Source of the DNA: Candidatus Aquicultor sp.
GTDB taxonomy: Bacteria; Actinomycetota; Aquicultoria; Aquicultorales; Aquicultoraceae
NCBI GenBank assembly: GCA_036504445.1
Contig: DASXVE010000019.1
Span: 62,001 to 126,000, forward strand
Direction of reading: 5' to 3'
Length of the DNA stretch: 64,000 nt
Shown here: in pieces, positions 8,993 through 18,276 of the stretch
How positions within the stretch are numbered: the first letter of the stretch is position 1
How the letters are laid out: every line of letters starts with the position of its first letter
The notes under the pieces: model-generated
Seen by the model: the letters and a program-made list of their open reading frames with translations, nothing else
What the model was told of the DNA's origin: nothing
The model's database searches: none
Translations under genes and position numbers: made by a program

Positions 8993-10031
8993 CCCGTGTT
9001 GCCATCATGAAGTAAATTCCAAAGCCTATGCCTGCAAATACACCGGATATGATCCAAAACCGCATCATAATCTGCGTTTCAGACCACCCCAACATTTCAA
9101 AGTGATGGTGTATCGGCGCCATTTTTAAAATTCTTCGTTTAAAATACCTGTAGCTGACGATTTGTCCGATAACCGATAACCCCTCGATCACATAAATACC
9201 ACCGATCAACACGAGCAGCAGCTCAGTTTTCGTTAAAATCGCCATTATCGCAATGGCGCCGCCAAGACCCAGCGACCCGGTGTCTCCCATAAAAATACTT
9301 GCCGGATAGCTGTTGAACCACAAGAAGCCAATGCACGCACCGCCTATCGCCGCGCAGATAATGGCCAGATCAAGGTTGTTTTGCCGGAACGCGATGCCGG
9401 CGTAGGCAAGCATCGCTATCATGACGGTGCCGGCGGCAAGTCCGTCCAAACCATCGGTCAAGTTAACGGCATTCGCCCCTGAAACGATGATTAAAACAAC
9501 CATCGCGATATAGAGCGTCGGCACCACGATATTAATATTTGCGACAGTAAAAGAAAACGAGAGCCAATCTAGCGGAACAACCAGATTGGTAAGTGGAATT
9601 TCAACAGATGTCCCAAGATGCGCGAAGTTAACCGCAGCAACTCCCGCGATTACTCCGATGACCACTTGCCAGATGATTTTTGTGCGAGCCTTTATACCGA
9701 GCGAGCGTGCCTTAACTACCTTGCGGTAATCGTCTATAAAACCGACAAACCCGCACGCCAATAGCGTCAACAGCGCGACAATGCTTCTGCTATGAAAACT
9801 CGCTGTCAATAAGTACGCCACCACGACGGTCAGGATAATAATGACGCCGCCCATTGTCGGCGTTCCCGACTTTATCAGGTGCTGTTGCGGTCCATCGATA
9901 CGGATGACCTGCCCAACGCCTTCTTTTCTGAGTAACCTGATCCATAGCGGCGTTAAAACTGCCGTTATTACGAGAGCCAGCACAGCTGTCAGGAAAATCT
10001 GATACGTCGGATATCTTAGAATATGTACCAT
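8985..10031 (-). CDS. mraY: Phospho-N-acetylmuramoyl-pentapeptide transferase MraY
   Basis: Polytopic membrane enzyme making lipid I from UDP-MurNAc-pentapeptide and undecaprenyl phosphate. About ten membrane segments. Active-site motifs: DDYRKVVKARSLGI, NLTDGLDGLAAG (aspartate pair) and MAPIHHHFEMLGW (HHH motif). 348 aa. Translation of murD starts inside its last codons. Confidence 0.97.
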   Translation of the reverse strand: MVHILRYPTYQIFLTAVLALVITAVLTPLWIRLLRKEGVGQVIRIDGPQQHLIKSGTPTMGGVIIILTVVVAYLLTASFHSRSIVALLTLLACGFVGFIDDYRKVVKARSLGIKARTKIIWQVVIGVIAGVAAVNFAHLGTSVEIPLTNLVVPLDWLSFSFTVANINIVVPTLYIAMVVLIIVSGANAVNLTDGLDGLAAGTVMIAMLAYAGIAFRQNNLDLAIICAAIGGACIGFLWFNSYPASIFMGDTGSLGLGGAIAIMAILTKTELLLVLIGGIYVIEGLSVIGQIVSYRYFKRRILKMAPIHHHFEMLGWSETQIMMRFWIISGVFAGIGFGIYFMMATRGG

Positions 10032-10130
10032 CGCTACTACTGTCCCTTGTAAAGTTGCATATCAACTACTTTATTTTTCAACGTGTATTTCAACATATTG
10101 CTTCTAGCTAGCTTTACACTTAATTTACAT

Positions 10131-11528
10131 TTAGATTTTTACGAGCGTTCGCACTACCGCCTCTAAGCCCATCCCGCGCGACGCTTTTACCAGTACAACG
10201 TCTCCGGGCTCGATGAGCTGGCGTAACAGTTGGGCTGCCGTATCTGCGTCCGGGCACGTAATAACGGTCTTTTGGTTCATGCCTGACTTTAGAGCACTAT
10301 CAGCCATAACTTGAGATTCCTCACCAACGGCAACTAAGATACTTACGCCGAGCGAAGCGACAATTTCACCAACCTGTTTGTGTGCTTCGTTCGATACCCT
10401 GCCAAGCTCTAGCATGTCGCCGAGAACCGCAATATGCCTGCCCTTTGTCCTGACGTCCATTAGCGTTGCCAACGCAGCCTGCATGGACGTCGGATTGGCG
10501 TTGTAGGCGTCGTTTAAGATTAGCATATTTTCATCGAGCGCAAAAATCTCCATGCGCATAGCCGATGTTCTGCAATTCGAGAGCCCGATCCTTATATCAT
10601 CCGGTGTTAAGCCGACCGCGGTTGCAGCCGCTGCAACCGCCAGTGCATTATAAACATTGTGTCTGCCGGGAATCGGTAATCGCACGGTATAGGCAGAGCC
10701 ATTGTTAACCGTCAGCGAGAATTTTGCCTTTCCAAGCTCGTCGACCTCAATTTTGTTGCCCTTTACATCGCCTTCCATGATGCCATAAGTTACAACACGA
10801 CCGTGCGCGCGCTGTGCGATATCCGATGTCCAAAGATCATCCGCATTTAGGACTACGACACCATCTTCGGGAATAGCCTCGATAAGCTCCGCTTTGGCGA
10901 ACGCAGTCGCTTCTTCCGAGCCTAAAAGCTCGATGTGGGCTTGCCCGATATTGGTCACGATTCCGATATCCGGTTGCGCGATATCTGCGAGTTCGCGAAT
11001 CTGGCCGGGGCCCCGCATAGCCATTTCGACCACCATGGCTTGGGTTTTTTCATCCGCCCGCAAGATGGTCAGCGGGACGCCGATTTCGTTATTATAATTT
11101 TTATCCGTACTGATAACCCGCATCTTATATGCAAGCACACAGTTTAGCATGTCTTTTGTCGTTGTCTTGCCGGTACTTCCGGTTATCCCGATTACTTTAA
11201 CCGACAGCTTTTTTCGATAATGGGTCGCTATTGCCTGAAGCGCTTTAAGCGTATCGCCGACTTCAATCACACACTGCGACCCCACAAGCGACAGATAATA
11301 TTCTTTGTTACTTGCTTCCTTTTCCACCAAAACACCCGCCGCACCGGCAACAAGGGCATCCTGTATAAACTGGTGCCCATCGCCGTTGCCTTTAAGGGGA
11401 ATAAATAATTCCCCTCCCTTGATCGTGCGGCTATCGATACTTATGCCTGATATTTTTGTTGTATCCGTACCGTTAAGCAGCACACCTCTGGTGCTCTCAA
11501 CTAGCTCGCGTACCCTCAGCGGGATCAC
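10131..11528 (-). CDS. murF: UDP-N-acetylmuramoyl-tripeptide--D-alanyl-D-alanine ligase MurF
   Basis: Mur ligase adding D-Ala-D-Ala to the tripeptide precursor. Contains ISIDSRTIKGGELFIPLKG at the N-terminus, P-loop GITGSTGKTTTKDML, NIGQAHIELLGS, and C-domain LNDAYNANPTSMQAAL, all typical of MurF. It starts with GTG, and the GTGA overlap with the murE stop (4 bp) indicates coupled translation. A 99-nt spacer without visible signals separates it from mraY. ddl is not in the window. Confidence 0.97.
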   Translation of the reverse strand: MIPLRVRELVESTRGVLLNGTDTTKISGISIDSRTIKGGELFIPLKGNGDGHQFIQDALVAGAAGVLVEKEASNKEYYLSLVGSQCVIEVGDTLKALQAIATHYRKKLSVKVIGITGSTGKTTTKDMLNCVLAYKMRVISTDKNYNNEIGVPLTILRADEKTQAMVVEMAMRGPGQIRELADIAQPDIGIVTNIGQAHIELLGSEEATAFAKAELIEAIPEDGVVVLNADDLWTSDIAQRAHGRVVTYGIMEGDVKGNKIEVDELGKAKFSLTVNNGSAYTVRLPIPGRHNVYNALAVAAAATAVGLTPDDIRIGLSNCRTSAMRMEIFALDENMLILNDAYNANPTSMQAALATLMDVRTKGRHIAVLGDMLELGRVSNEAHKQVGEIVASLGVSILVAVGEESQVMADSALKSGMNQKTVITCPDADTAAQLLRQLIEPGDVVLVKASRGMGLEAVVRTLVKI

Positions 11529-12988
11529 AATACCATCCCCTTAAGATATTCCCGCGCAATTTTCGCATCATCAAACGGTATTTTATTTCCTGCAATTTCT
11601 TGGCCTTGTTCATGGCCTTTACCTGCTATTACTACAAAGTCGCCCTTTCGCGCTCCTTGCAATGCTCTTTCAATCGCTTGTTTTCTATCCTCTTCTATGG
11701 TATAATTATTTGTTTTTAGCTCCCTAACGCCTTCTACAATCTCCTCAATAATACCCATTGGCGCTTCGCTGCGAGGATTATCAGAGGTAATTACCACATC
11801 ATCGCTAATTGTGACGGCGGCCTTACCCATAAGCGGCCGTTTCCCCCGGTCGCGATCGCCGCCGCACCCAAACACCGTAATGAGACGGCCCTGTGTTAGC
11901 TGGCGTGCCGCCGTAAGCACCTTTTCCAGGCTGTCCGGAGTGTGCGCGTAATCAACGATGACGCTAAAATCCTGGCCGCAATCAATACGCTCAAATCTGC
12001 CCGGGACGCATGTTAGCCCCTCAAGCCCACCCTTAATGACAGGCAAATCGATACCAAGGGCTAAAGCGGCGCCTGCCGCACCCAGAGCGTTATAAATATT
12101 GTATGACCCCGGCATCTGGATTCGGATTTCACTCGCACCTGCCGGTGCGTTCAATGTAAAGAACGAGCCGTCCGCGAAAAGTTCGATATTTGCGGCGTTA
12201 AGTTCTGCTTCATCCTTAGTGCTATAACGCATTTGCCCTGATCTGTCGGGGCGAACGAGTTTGCGGCCGTATGGGTCGTCAATGTTAATAATATGCGTCG
12301 TTTTGCACTGCAACGTCGCATCGAATATCTTTTTCTTCACGTCAAAATATTCGCCGATGGTGTTGTGATAATCGAGATGATCTTGGCTAAGGTTAGTAAA
12401 AACAAGCGCGTCAAAATCGCACGCGGCAACCCGCGAAAGATCGATCGCATGCGAAGAAACCTCAATAACGGCAGCCTCCACACCCGTGTCGACCATCTTT
12501 TTAAATAGCATTTGCATATCGAGGGATTCCGGGGTTGTTCTATCGACCGGTACCGTCTCATCGCCGATCCGGTACTCAACCGTTCCAAGCAAACCGGTTT
12601 TTATGCCGGCCGTGTGAAGGATAGCATCGATCATAAATGCGGTGGTCGTTTTACCGTTTGTGCCGGTTATGCCGACCAACTTAAGTTTTGCCGTGGGAAA
12701 ATCAAAATAAGCGCTCGCGAGCTGCGCCATCGCTATGCGGCAATCCTCTACGATTACCTGCGGTAGCGAAATATTATCGATGGGTTCTTCGACGATTAGC
12801 GCCACAGCTCCCGCCATCTCAGCATTGCCGGCGAATGTGTGGCCGTCAGCCGCGAAACCGCGAATACAGAAGAATAGATCTCCTGCTTCGACTTTTCGCG
12901 AATCATATGCCAACCCGGTTATTTCTATATCTGAACTACCCTTGACGCTACGGTAGCTTATGTTCGTGATTAAATCTTTTAGACGCAC
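11525..12988 (-). CDS. murE: UDP-N-acetylmuramoyl-tripeptide synthetase MurE, meso-diaminopimelate type
   Basis: Mur ligase adding the third stem-peptide residue. P-loop GITGTNGKTTT (residues 107-117), FTNLSQDHLDYH in the central domain, VDYAHTPDSL and FGCGGDRDRGKRP in the C-domain. Residues 403-406 are DNPR, the motif that selects meso-diaminopimelate over lysine in characterised MurE enzymes, so the wall should be A1-gamma (DAP) type. It is translationally coupled to murF. Confidence 0.97.
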   Translation of the reverse strand: MRLKDLITNISYRSVKGSSDIEITGLAYDSRKVEAGDLFFCIRGFAADGHTFAGNAEMAGAVALIVEEPIDNISLPQVIVEDCRIAMAQLASAYFDFPTAKLKLVGITGTNGKTTTAFMIDAILHTAGIKTGLLGTVEYRIGDETVPVDRTTPESLDMQMLFKKMVDTGVEAAVIEVSSHAIDLSRVAACDFDALVFTNLSQDHLDYHNTIGEYFDVKKKIFDATLQCKTTHIINIDDPYGRKLVRPDRSGQMRYSTKDEAELNAANIELFADGSFFTLNAPAGASEIRIQMPGSYNIYNALGAAGAALALGIDLPVIKGGLEGLTCVPGRFERIDCGQDFSVIVDYAHTPDSLEKVLTAARQLTQGRLITVFGCGGDRDRGKRPLMGKAAVTISDDVVITSDNPRSEAPMGIIEEIVEGVRELKTNNYTIEEDRKQAIERALQGARKGDFVVIAGKGHEQGQEIAGNKIPFDDAKIAREYLKGMVL

Positions 12989-13057
12989 GCTCTCCTCCGC
13001 TCATTATGATAACAGGCTCCAGCCGGAATTTCGAATTGAACTGGTAAAGCCTGTGTT

Positions 13058-14761
13058 TTAATCCGGCGGTATCTTCAGGTACCGAAGCGCAAATTCCCCG
13101 ACTTTACTGAATACCGGTGCTGCGACAGAGCCGCCGTAAATATTCGCTTGGGGCTCATCAATAACAACGGCAATCACTAGCTTCGGGTCTTCAATCGGCA
13201 CCATACCGATAAACGATGCCACATATTTGCCCTTGTCGTAACCGCGTCCGCCCACCTTAGCTTTCTGCGCGGTACCGGTTTTTCCGCCAACGCGGTAGTT
13301 AGCTATCTTGGCTTCCCCACCCGTACCTTTCACTACTGCGCCCTCAAGGATCCGTTTCATCTGACGGCAAGTTTCCGGGTCGAGCACCGGCTCTTCCTTC
13401 ACGATCCGGGCGCTCGCTATAACTCTCCCCCGGCTATTCGTCTCATCAAGTAAAAAATGCGGCCTTACCGGTATGCCGTCATTGGCAATCGCCGCATATG
13501 CCGTCGCCATTCGCAGTTGTGTGGTGGATATTCCCTGGCCAAAAGGAATATTCGCTAGCGACATTTTCGACCAATTATCTTCCGACGGGTAAAAACCCCG
13601 CGCCTCGCCGGGAAAATCTATCCCACTTTTCTTTCCAAAAGCGAATTTTTCTAAGTATTTTATTATCTTTTCTTTACCCATCAACATGCCAACTTTTACC
13701 ATTCCGACGTTGCTGGACTGTTGGATAATTTGCGACAGCGTATACGTTACCGCCGGTCTCGGGTGCGAATCTTTTATCCTTTTACTTCCAACACGAATTG
13801 TCGGCTCAAGATAAAATGATGTCGATGGGCGGCACACGCTTTCCTGTAATGCGCCACACGCGATCATCGTTTTCAATGTCGAACCGGGCTCATAGAGATC
13901 CGTGACTGAAATATTGCGAGCATTTCCATTCTTTATGGTTTTAAGATCGTTTGGGTTAAAGCTCGGAGTTCCAGCCATAGCATAAATCTCGCCCGTTTCC
14001 GGGTTCATAACCATAACGTTACCGGATTTCGCTTTATATTTTTGGATGGTGGCGTTAAGCTCGGTTTCCGCACGGTACTGGATTTGCGTATCGATTGAGA
14101 TCCGAATATTCCAACCGTCTTTCGGCCGGGTAGAGCTCTCAATAGTCTGCGGTATCGGATGACCTTTTGCATCGCGTTCGGCAATTATGCGGCCGGGCGT
14201 CCCGTAGAGAACATCGTCGTAATAGTTTTCGATGCCGCCGAGGCCGTGATTATCCATACCGGTAAAGCCGACTACTTGAGCCCCAAGCGTATTATTGGGA
14301 AAATAGCGGTCGCTTTCTTTTATGAAGCCGACCCCTTTTATATCTTCTTTCTTTACGACATCTTTAACGGCTTGAACTGTTTTTGAATCGGTCTTCCTGA
14401 CCAAATACGCAAAGCCGGTTTGCTTTATGAGCTTATTCGTCAGCTCGCGCTCGTCTTGTTTTAAAATGGGAGCGATCTTTCTCGCAAATGCCTCCTTATC
14501 GTCAATAAGGTACGGTGTCACATAGATCGTGTCCATCATAACGCTGACGGCAAGCTTGTCGCCGTTTCGGTCGAGTATCGCACCGCGTTTGGGCGGCAAC
14601 TCAATCGAGCTCATACGCTGCCGCTCCGCCTCTTTACGATACTCAGTAGCCGTTATGGCCTGAATTTGCACTAAGCGAACCGAAACGCTTATGAGGCATA
14701 TGAAGATGATGATAAATAGGGACCTGAGTCTCCTATCGACAATAGTTCTATTCTTGCCCAC
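13058..14761 (-). CDS. ftsI: Class B penicillin-binding protein (FtsI/PBP2 type, septal transpeptidase)
   Basis: Septal peptidoglycan DD-transpeptidase. A short cytoplasmic N-terminus and one membrane segment (LFIIIFICLISVSVRLV) precede the PBP dimerisation domain (RGAILDRNGDKLA). The transpeptidase domain carries SxxK at S294-K297 (STLK), SxN at 349-351 (SSN) and KTG at 494-496. There are no PASTA repeats, unlike SpoVD- or PBP2x-type relatives: the protein ends soon after the transpeptidase fold at 567 aa. GTG start, with GAGG 5 nt upstream. It pairs with the SEDS protein FtsW of the same operon. Confidence 0.95.
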   Translation of the reverse strand: MGKNRTIVDRRLRSLFIIIFICLISVSVRLVQIQAITATEYRKEAERQRMSSIELPPKRGAILDRNGDKLAVSVMMDTIYVTPYLIDDKEAFARKIAPILKQDERELTNKLIKQTGFAYLVRKTDSKTVQAVKDVVKKEDIKGVGFIKESDRYFPNNTLGAQVVGFTGMDNHGLGGIENYYDDVLYGTPGRIIAERDAKGHPIPQTIESSTRPKDGWNIRISIDTQIQYRAETELNATIQKYKAKSGNVMVMNPETGEIYAMAGTPSFNPNDLKTIKNGNARNISVTDLYEPGSTLKTMIACGALQESVCRPSTSFYLEPTIRVGSKRIKDSHPRPAVTYTLSQIIQQSSNVGMVKVGMLMGKEKIIKYLEKFAFGKKSGIDFPGEARGFYPSEDNWSKMSLANIPFGQGISTTQLRMATAYAAIANDGIPVRPHFLLDETNSRGRVIASARIVKEEPVLDPETCRQMKRILEGAVVKGTGGEAKIANYRVGGKTGTAQKAKVGGRGYDKGKYVASFIGMVPIEDPKLVIAVVIDEPQANIYGGSVAAPVFSKVGEFALRYLKIPPD

Positions 14762-14835
14762 ATACGCCTCGCTCTTCTAGCGCCTTACCATATCACATGT
14801 GTCTTTTCCACCGTATTCCAGGAGTGAATACGCCA

Positions 14836-15300
14836 TCATTGATCGCCCCCCGGGCGTAGGGATACGCTTACGGGACGTGCCGATGCCTGTCCGATGCCTG
14901 ACTGGACCCCGGCTATTCGAAGATATGACACTTTTGGAGCTTTGACCATGGATAGTTTATTTGTCGCTATAGACTCTACGCGTTGTGGCGATTCAAGAAT
15001 TGCTTTTTCTGCAAGCAATTTGTCATGTATCTGCTGTGCCACTTGGATATCTTTTTTGAGTAACTCGGTTTGATAGCTCATCTGTGACACCAGTGCCTGT
15101 TGGGCGACATTGATTATCATGCCCACCGTAATTATCGATACCGTAATAACGAATACGGGAAACGATATTTCTGGGGCCGACCTGCTTTGACGCCGTTTTT
15201 CTTCAACGGATTTAAGATTCCTTTTTGGCTTAGGCTGCTCTTTTTGCCGCACATGCTGCTGCTTAACTGCTACTTTTCGTGCTGCTTGTATTGTACTCAC
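14836..15300 (-). CDS. ftsL: FtsL-like septum formation protein
   Basis: Small bitopic protein (154 aa) with a basic cytoplasmic N-terminus, one membrane helix (FPVFVITVSIITVGMIINVA) and a coiled-coil-prone extracytoplasmic stretch (LLKKDIQVAQQIHDKLLAEK), followed by a basic/Ser-Pro tail. Sequence conservation in FtsL is low. The call rests on this architecture and on the position between rsmH and ftsI, where ftsL is found in nearly all dcw clusters. The GTG start is 3 nt after the rsmH stop codon, so coupling is likely. Confidence 0.82.
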   Translation of the reverse strand: MSTIQAARKVAVKQQHVRQKEQPKPKRNLKSVEEKRRQSRSAPEISFPVFVITVSIITVGMIINVAQQALVSQMSYQTELLKKDIQVAQQIHDKLLAEKAILESPQRVESIATNKLSMVKAPKVSYLRIAGVQSGIGQASARPVSVSLRPGGDQ

Positions 15301-15303
15301 CTC

Positions 15304-16242
15304 TTATACTTTTTCCGCAGCCCGTAAGCGGGCGCTTTCCGATCTTTTATTATCAGCGATCTCACTTGGTGTTGGTCTTACGGCTTTCTTTGTAATTGCT
15401 CGTAACTGCGGTTTACTACCGCATGTACAGATCGGTAAGCCAGGTGGGCACGTGCAGCCTTTAGATAGGTCGTTTATTACGGATTTGGCTACCCTGTCCT
15501 CAAGAGAGTGGTAGGAAATAATGACAAGCCTACCACCGGGTTTGAGCCATTTAACAGCGTCGCGAAAGCTTTGCTCGAGAATTTTGAGCTCGCCGTTAAC
15601 CTCAATCCGTATGGCCTGAAAGGTTTGTTTTGCCGGATGCCCTCCGTGGCGCCTTGCAGGTGCTGGTATTGCCTCCTTGATAACATCTACCAGCTCGAAT
15701 GTCGTAAGTATTGGACGATTTTGACGTCTTTTTACAATAAAATCAGCAATTCTTCTTGACCAGCGCTCCTCACCATATTCCTTGATGATTCGCTCCAATT
15801 CCCCCTTTGGGTAGGTATTTACCACATCGCTCGCCATAAGGTTCTGCGTTTGATCCATGCGCATATCTAGCGGCGCATCGAATCGATAGCTAAATCCGCG
15901 CTCCGGTCGATCGAACTGTACACTTGATACCCCAAGATCGTACAGGATGCCATCGATCGCATAGAGGCCGACGCCCGCGATAATGTGATCTAGTTCAGAA
16001 AAATTGCCTTTGACTAAAGAATAATTTTGCTGGCTGAAGCGTGCTAATCTAATCCTTGCTGCGTCCAGTGCTACGTCGTCTTGATCGATTCCTAGTAAGA
16101 AGCCGTTTGGCATTATTGAATCTAATATTGCCTCTGCATGTCCTGCCCCGCCCAAAGTGCAGTCTATGACTGTGCTACCATCAGTGCAATGTAAGTACTT
16201 CAAGACTTCAGCCAGCAAAACTGGTTTATGAAAATATTCCAT
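15304..16242 (-). CDS. rsmH: 16S rRNA (cytosine(1402)-N4)-methyltransferase RsmH (MraW)
   Basis: SAM-dependent methyltransferase acting on C1402 of 16S rRNA. The opening HKPVLLAEVLKYL and the SAM-binding CTLGGAGHAEAIL are hallmarks. ILYDLGVSSVQFDRPERGFSYR, LDMRMDQ, RIEVNGEL and IISYHSLEDR follow in family order. 312 aa is normal. It starts 9 nt after mraZ. Confidence 0.97.
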   Translation of the reverse strand: MEYFHKPVLLAEVLKYLHCTDGSTVIDCTLGGAGHAEAILDSIMPNGFLLGIDQDDVALDAARIRLARFSQQNYSLVKGNFSELDHIIAGVGLYAIDGILYDLGVSSVQFDRPERGFSYRFDAPLDMRMDQTQNLMASDVVNTYPKGELERIIKEYGEERWSRRIADFIVKRRQNRPILTTFELVDVIKEAIPAPARRHGGHPAKQTFQAIRIEVNGELKILEQSFRDAVKWLKPGGRLVIISYHSLEDRVAKSVINDLSKGCTCPPGLPICTCGSKPQLRAITKKAVRPTPSEIADNKRSESARLRAAEKV

Positions 16243-16251
16243 TGTGATTAC

Positions 16252-16686
16252 CTACACGCCGAATCCTTTTATTGCGTCGGCGATTCCCGGCGCTGATTGA
16301 TCGACGTTCGCGGTAAATTCCTCGTATTTCTCCTTTGCCCAGATTTCGATTTTATTAGAGAGGCCGACGACCACGATTTCGCGATCAAGCCCCGCAAACT
16401 CACGCAAATTTTGTGGAATGGAGATTCTTCCCTGGCGACTAACTTCGCCTTCGATCGCGCTTCCGATAAAAAACCGCTGGAAATTGCGCACATTAACATC
16501 AGACAGTGTTGGCAGCTGGTTGATTCTTTCAACCAGTGCAAACCAATCCTGCTTGGTATACACTGTGAGGCACGTATCAAACCCTTTTGTTATGAAGAAA
16601 CCTTCTGCTAGAGCCTCCCTAAACCTGGCAGGCAAGATTACTCTTCCTTTTTCGTCTAGCGAGTGGTAGTACTCTCCAAAAAACAA
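16252..16686 (-). CDS. mraZ: Transcriptional regulator MraZ
   Basis: AbrB-like DNA-binding protein that forms a ring and represses the dcw promoter in characterised bacteria. Two tandem SpoVT/AbrB-like repeats are visible: HSLDEKGRVILPARFREAL and GEVSRQGRISIPQNLREFA, each with the DxxGR(I/V)xxP signature. It starts with TTG, with AAGGGG 9 nt upstream; no ATG alternative gives the conserved MFFGEY N-terminus. Just upstream lie three direct repeats that fit its known operator, so it probably autoregulates the whole cluster. Confidence 0.95.
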   Translation of the reverse strand: MFFGEYYHSLDEKGRVILPARFREALAEGFFITKGFDTCLTVYTKQDWFALVERINQLPTLSDVNVRNFQRFFIGSAIEGEVSRQGRISIPQNLREFAGLDREIVVVGLSNKIEIWAKEKYEEFTANVDQSAPGIADAIKGFGV

Positions 16687-16717
16687 GTTATTGTCCCCTT
16701 AGCGTTCAAGCTATAAA

Positions 16718-16744
16718 CCACTTTACTCCACTTTATTCCACTTT
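16718..16744 (-). promoter_or_regulatory. MraZ-box array (three AAAGTGG repeats) at the dcw promoter
   Basis: On the minus strand AAAGTGG occurs three times with an exact 10-bp period (16738-16744, 16728-16734, 16718-16724), so all copies lie on one helix face. A further copy occurs upstream at 16790-16796. This matches the AAAGTG-type direct repeats bound by MraZ. A possible promoter (TTGCAA, 17 nt, TAAAGT) is interleaved with the array, as expected for repression. The promoter assignment is weak; the repeats themselves are clear. Confidence 0.82.
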
Positions 16745-16796
16745 GCAACTACTTTTCGCCAAAACGATCCAATATCCCTTCTCTTTGCGCCACTTT

Positions 16797-17024
16797 TTTT
16801 CAAGGTACACGCGAACGTAGTTTCGCATTTTTCGTGTATTCATGCTGTGTAGGATTACCGCAGCATCCGCTAATATTTTTCTTAATTTTTCTTAATTTTT
16901 TGTAAAAAAGCGCCGGTATTACTCCTTAAGCACCAACAGTCATAAGATTCCGAATGCGAAAAATACACTTATGTAATCATAAACAAGAAAATATTAGAGT
17001 GATATATATGCGGGGGTATTCAAC
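16797..17024. other. AT-rich intergenic region between the HAD gene and the dcw promoter
   Basis: No gene is seen in the 338-nt gap upstream of mraZ. Apart from the MraZ boxes it holds a 10-bp tandem duplication of CTTAATTTTT (16881-16900) beside further A/T tracts, which read as A-tracts upstream of the dcw promoter on the minus strand. There is also a short dyad GCGAA/TTCGC (16811-16826). I found no convincing terminator for the HAD-gene operon here. Confidence 0.5.
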
Positions 17025-17495
17025 CTACTTGCGCAGCGTGGCGATTAATCTGTTGGTGTTGATGAGAAGGTTAAAGGCATCCTCTGCCCGTTTTACGACA
17101 AGATCCGCCGCCTGCAGCGTCTCAGAAGCACATCCCTCATCACCTATGACGGCAATTGAAAGCTGCGCCGCTTGAAGCATCTCTGCGTCGTTCGAGCCAT
17201 TACCTATAGCAATACAAGTCCCTGCGCCAATACTCCGCACATAGCCGGCTTTTTGAGCCGATTCGCCGGGGGTATGCACGCGCTCGAAATGCGCCGGTAC
17301 TATTTCCATCTGCGACTCGACCCGGCCGTGGGTATCTGCGGTAACGATATGGATATGCACATACCGAGAAAGGACTTTTATAAGGTCGGCTACCATCGGC
17401 GATACGAGCCCGTCTACGGCAATCGTGCCGTTCATATCGAGAACCAGGTTATTAAATTCAAAGTCCCCCCTACCGGGGATGCTCACTTTTATCAT
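17025..17495 (-). CDS. HAD-superfamily protein resembling a soluble P-type ATPase domain
   Basis: 156-residue HAD fold without a cap. Motif I is LVLDMNGTIAVDG (D20, N22), motif II lies at T53 in IVTADT, a lysine follows at K83, and motif IV is GNGSNDAEM (G99-D104). The nucleophile loop has Asn where ordinary HAD phosphatases have the second Asp. It thus resembles the DKTGT loop of P-type ATPases and the small 'soluble P-type ATPase' family (COG4087). Substrate unknown. It is the last gene of an operon with the double-cubane reductase and its activase, 15 nt after the activase stop. Confidence 0.75.
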   Translation of the reverse strand: MIKVSIPGRGDFEFNNLVLDMNGTIAVDGLVSPMVADLIKVLSRYVHIHIVTADTHGRVESQMEIVPAHFERVHTPGESAQKAGYVRSIGAGTCIAIGNGSNDAEMLQAAQLSIAVIGDEGCASETLQAADLVVKRAEDAFNLLINTNRLIATLRK

Positions 17496-17510
17496 GGTAT
17501 CCTCTATAGT

Positions 17511-18257
17511 CTACTCAGCGTCGCGTGCGGTCAGTGCCGCGCCCAGCGCCCCCGCAAGCTCGGGATGCTCGTATATGTAGACCGGCCGGCCCAACTTCTG
17601 CTCAAGCAACTGCCGTATGCACGGGTTTCGTCCGACTCCACCGGAAAGCACTATATCGTCATTGATCCCGACGCGGTGCAGCATAGAATTTATTCTATCA
17701 ATGATCGACTGATGCAGCCCCAGCCCGATATTGCGTGGATTTTCTTTTTTTGCAAGCAGCGAGATTACCTCGGATTCTGCAAAAACCGTGCACATGCTAT
17801 TTACCCGTACCGCGTTTTCGGCTAAAAGTGACTCCGGACCAAATTCATCAAGCGTAAAACCCAGTGTTTTCGACATAATCTCAAGAAATTTTCCTGTTCC
17901 CGCAGCACAACGGTCATTCATCTGAAAATCGGCGACCCGGCCGGTTGCATCGAGCGAAATTACCTTACTATCCTGCCCGCCGATGTCTACTATCGTGCGG
18001 CACTGGGTAAACAGGTACCGGTTGCCTATACCGTGAGCTTTGATTTCAGTTATGACCCCGTCGGCAAAATCTTCACGCGCGAAGTGGCGACCGTAACCGG
18101 TCGCCACTATTTTTTCCGCGTTATATGCCTGAACAAGCTCTAGGGAGCGGTCGTGCGGATTAAACCCGGTATCGACTACTTTATAATCCTCAATGCCCTG
18201 ACCGTTCAAGGCGACCAGCTTAATAGATCGAGACCCGATATCAATCCCTACAAACAT
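17511..18257 (-). CDS. ATP-dependent activase of a double-cubane / 2-hydroxyacyl-CoA dehydratase-type enzyme (BadF/BcrD/HgdC family)
   Basis: ASKHA-fold ATPase whose dimer carries one [4Fe-4S] cluster and delivers low-potential electrons to its partner. Nucleotide-binding motifs: GIDIGSRSIK (phosphate 1), DIGGQDSKVI (phosphate 2) and LSGGVGRNP (adenosine). The predicted cluster cysteines are C117 in NDRCAAGTGKF and C156 in NSMCTVFAESE. 248 aa, normal for E. coli YjiL-like or HgdC-like activases. It follows the reductase gene directly, so the two should work as a pair. Confidence 0.92.
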   Translation of the reverse strand: MFVGIDIGSRSIKLVALNGQGIEDYKVVDTGFNPHDRSLELVQAYNAEKIVATGYGRHFAREDFADGVITEIKAHGIGNRYLFTQCRTIVDIGGQDSKVISLDATGRVADFQMNDRCAAGTGKFLEIMSKTLGFTLDEFGPESLLAENAVRVNSMCTVFAESEVISLLAKKENPRNIGLGLHQSIIDRINSMLHRVGINDDIVLSGGVGRNPCIRQLLEQKLGRPVYIYEHPELAGALGAALTARDAE

Positions 18258-18276
18258 TATATGCGCTGCTCCTTTA

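Noticed and set aside
16881-16900. CTTAATTTTT tandem repeat as a possible CRISPR-like or satellite element
   Set aside because: Only two 10-bp copies in an AT-rich promoter region; no spacers and no further repeats.
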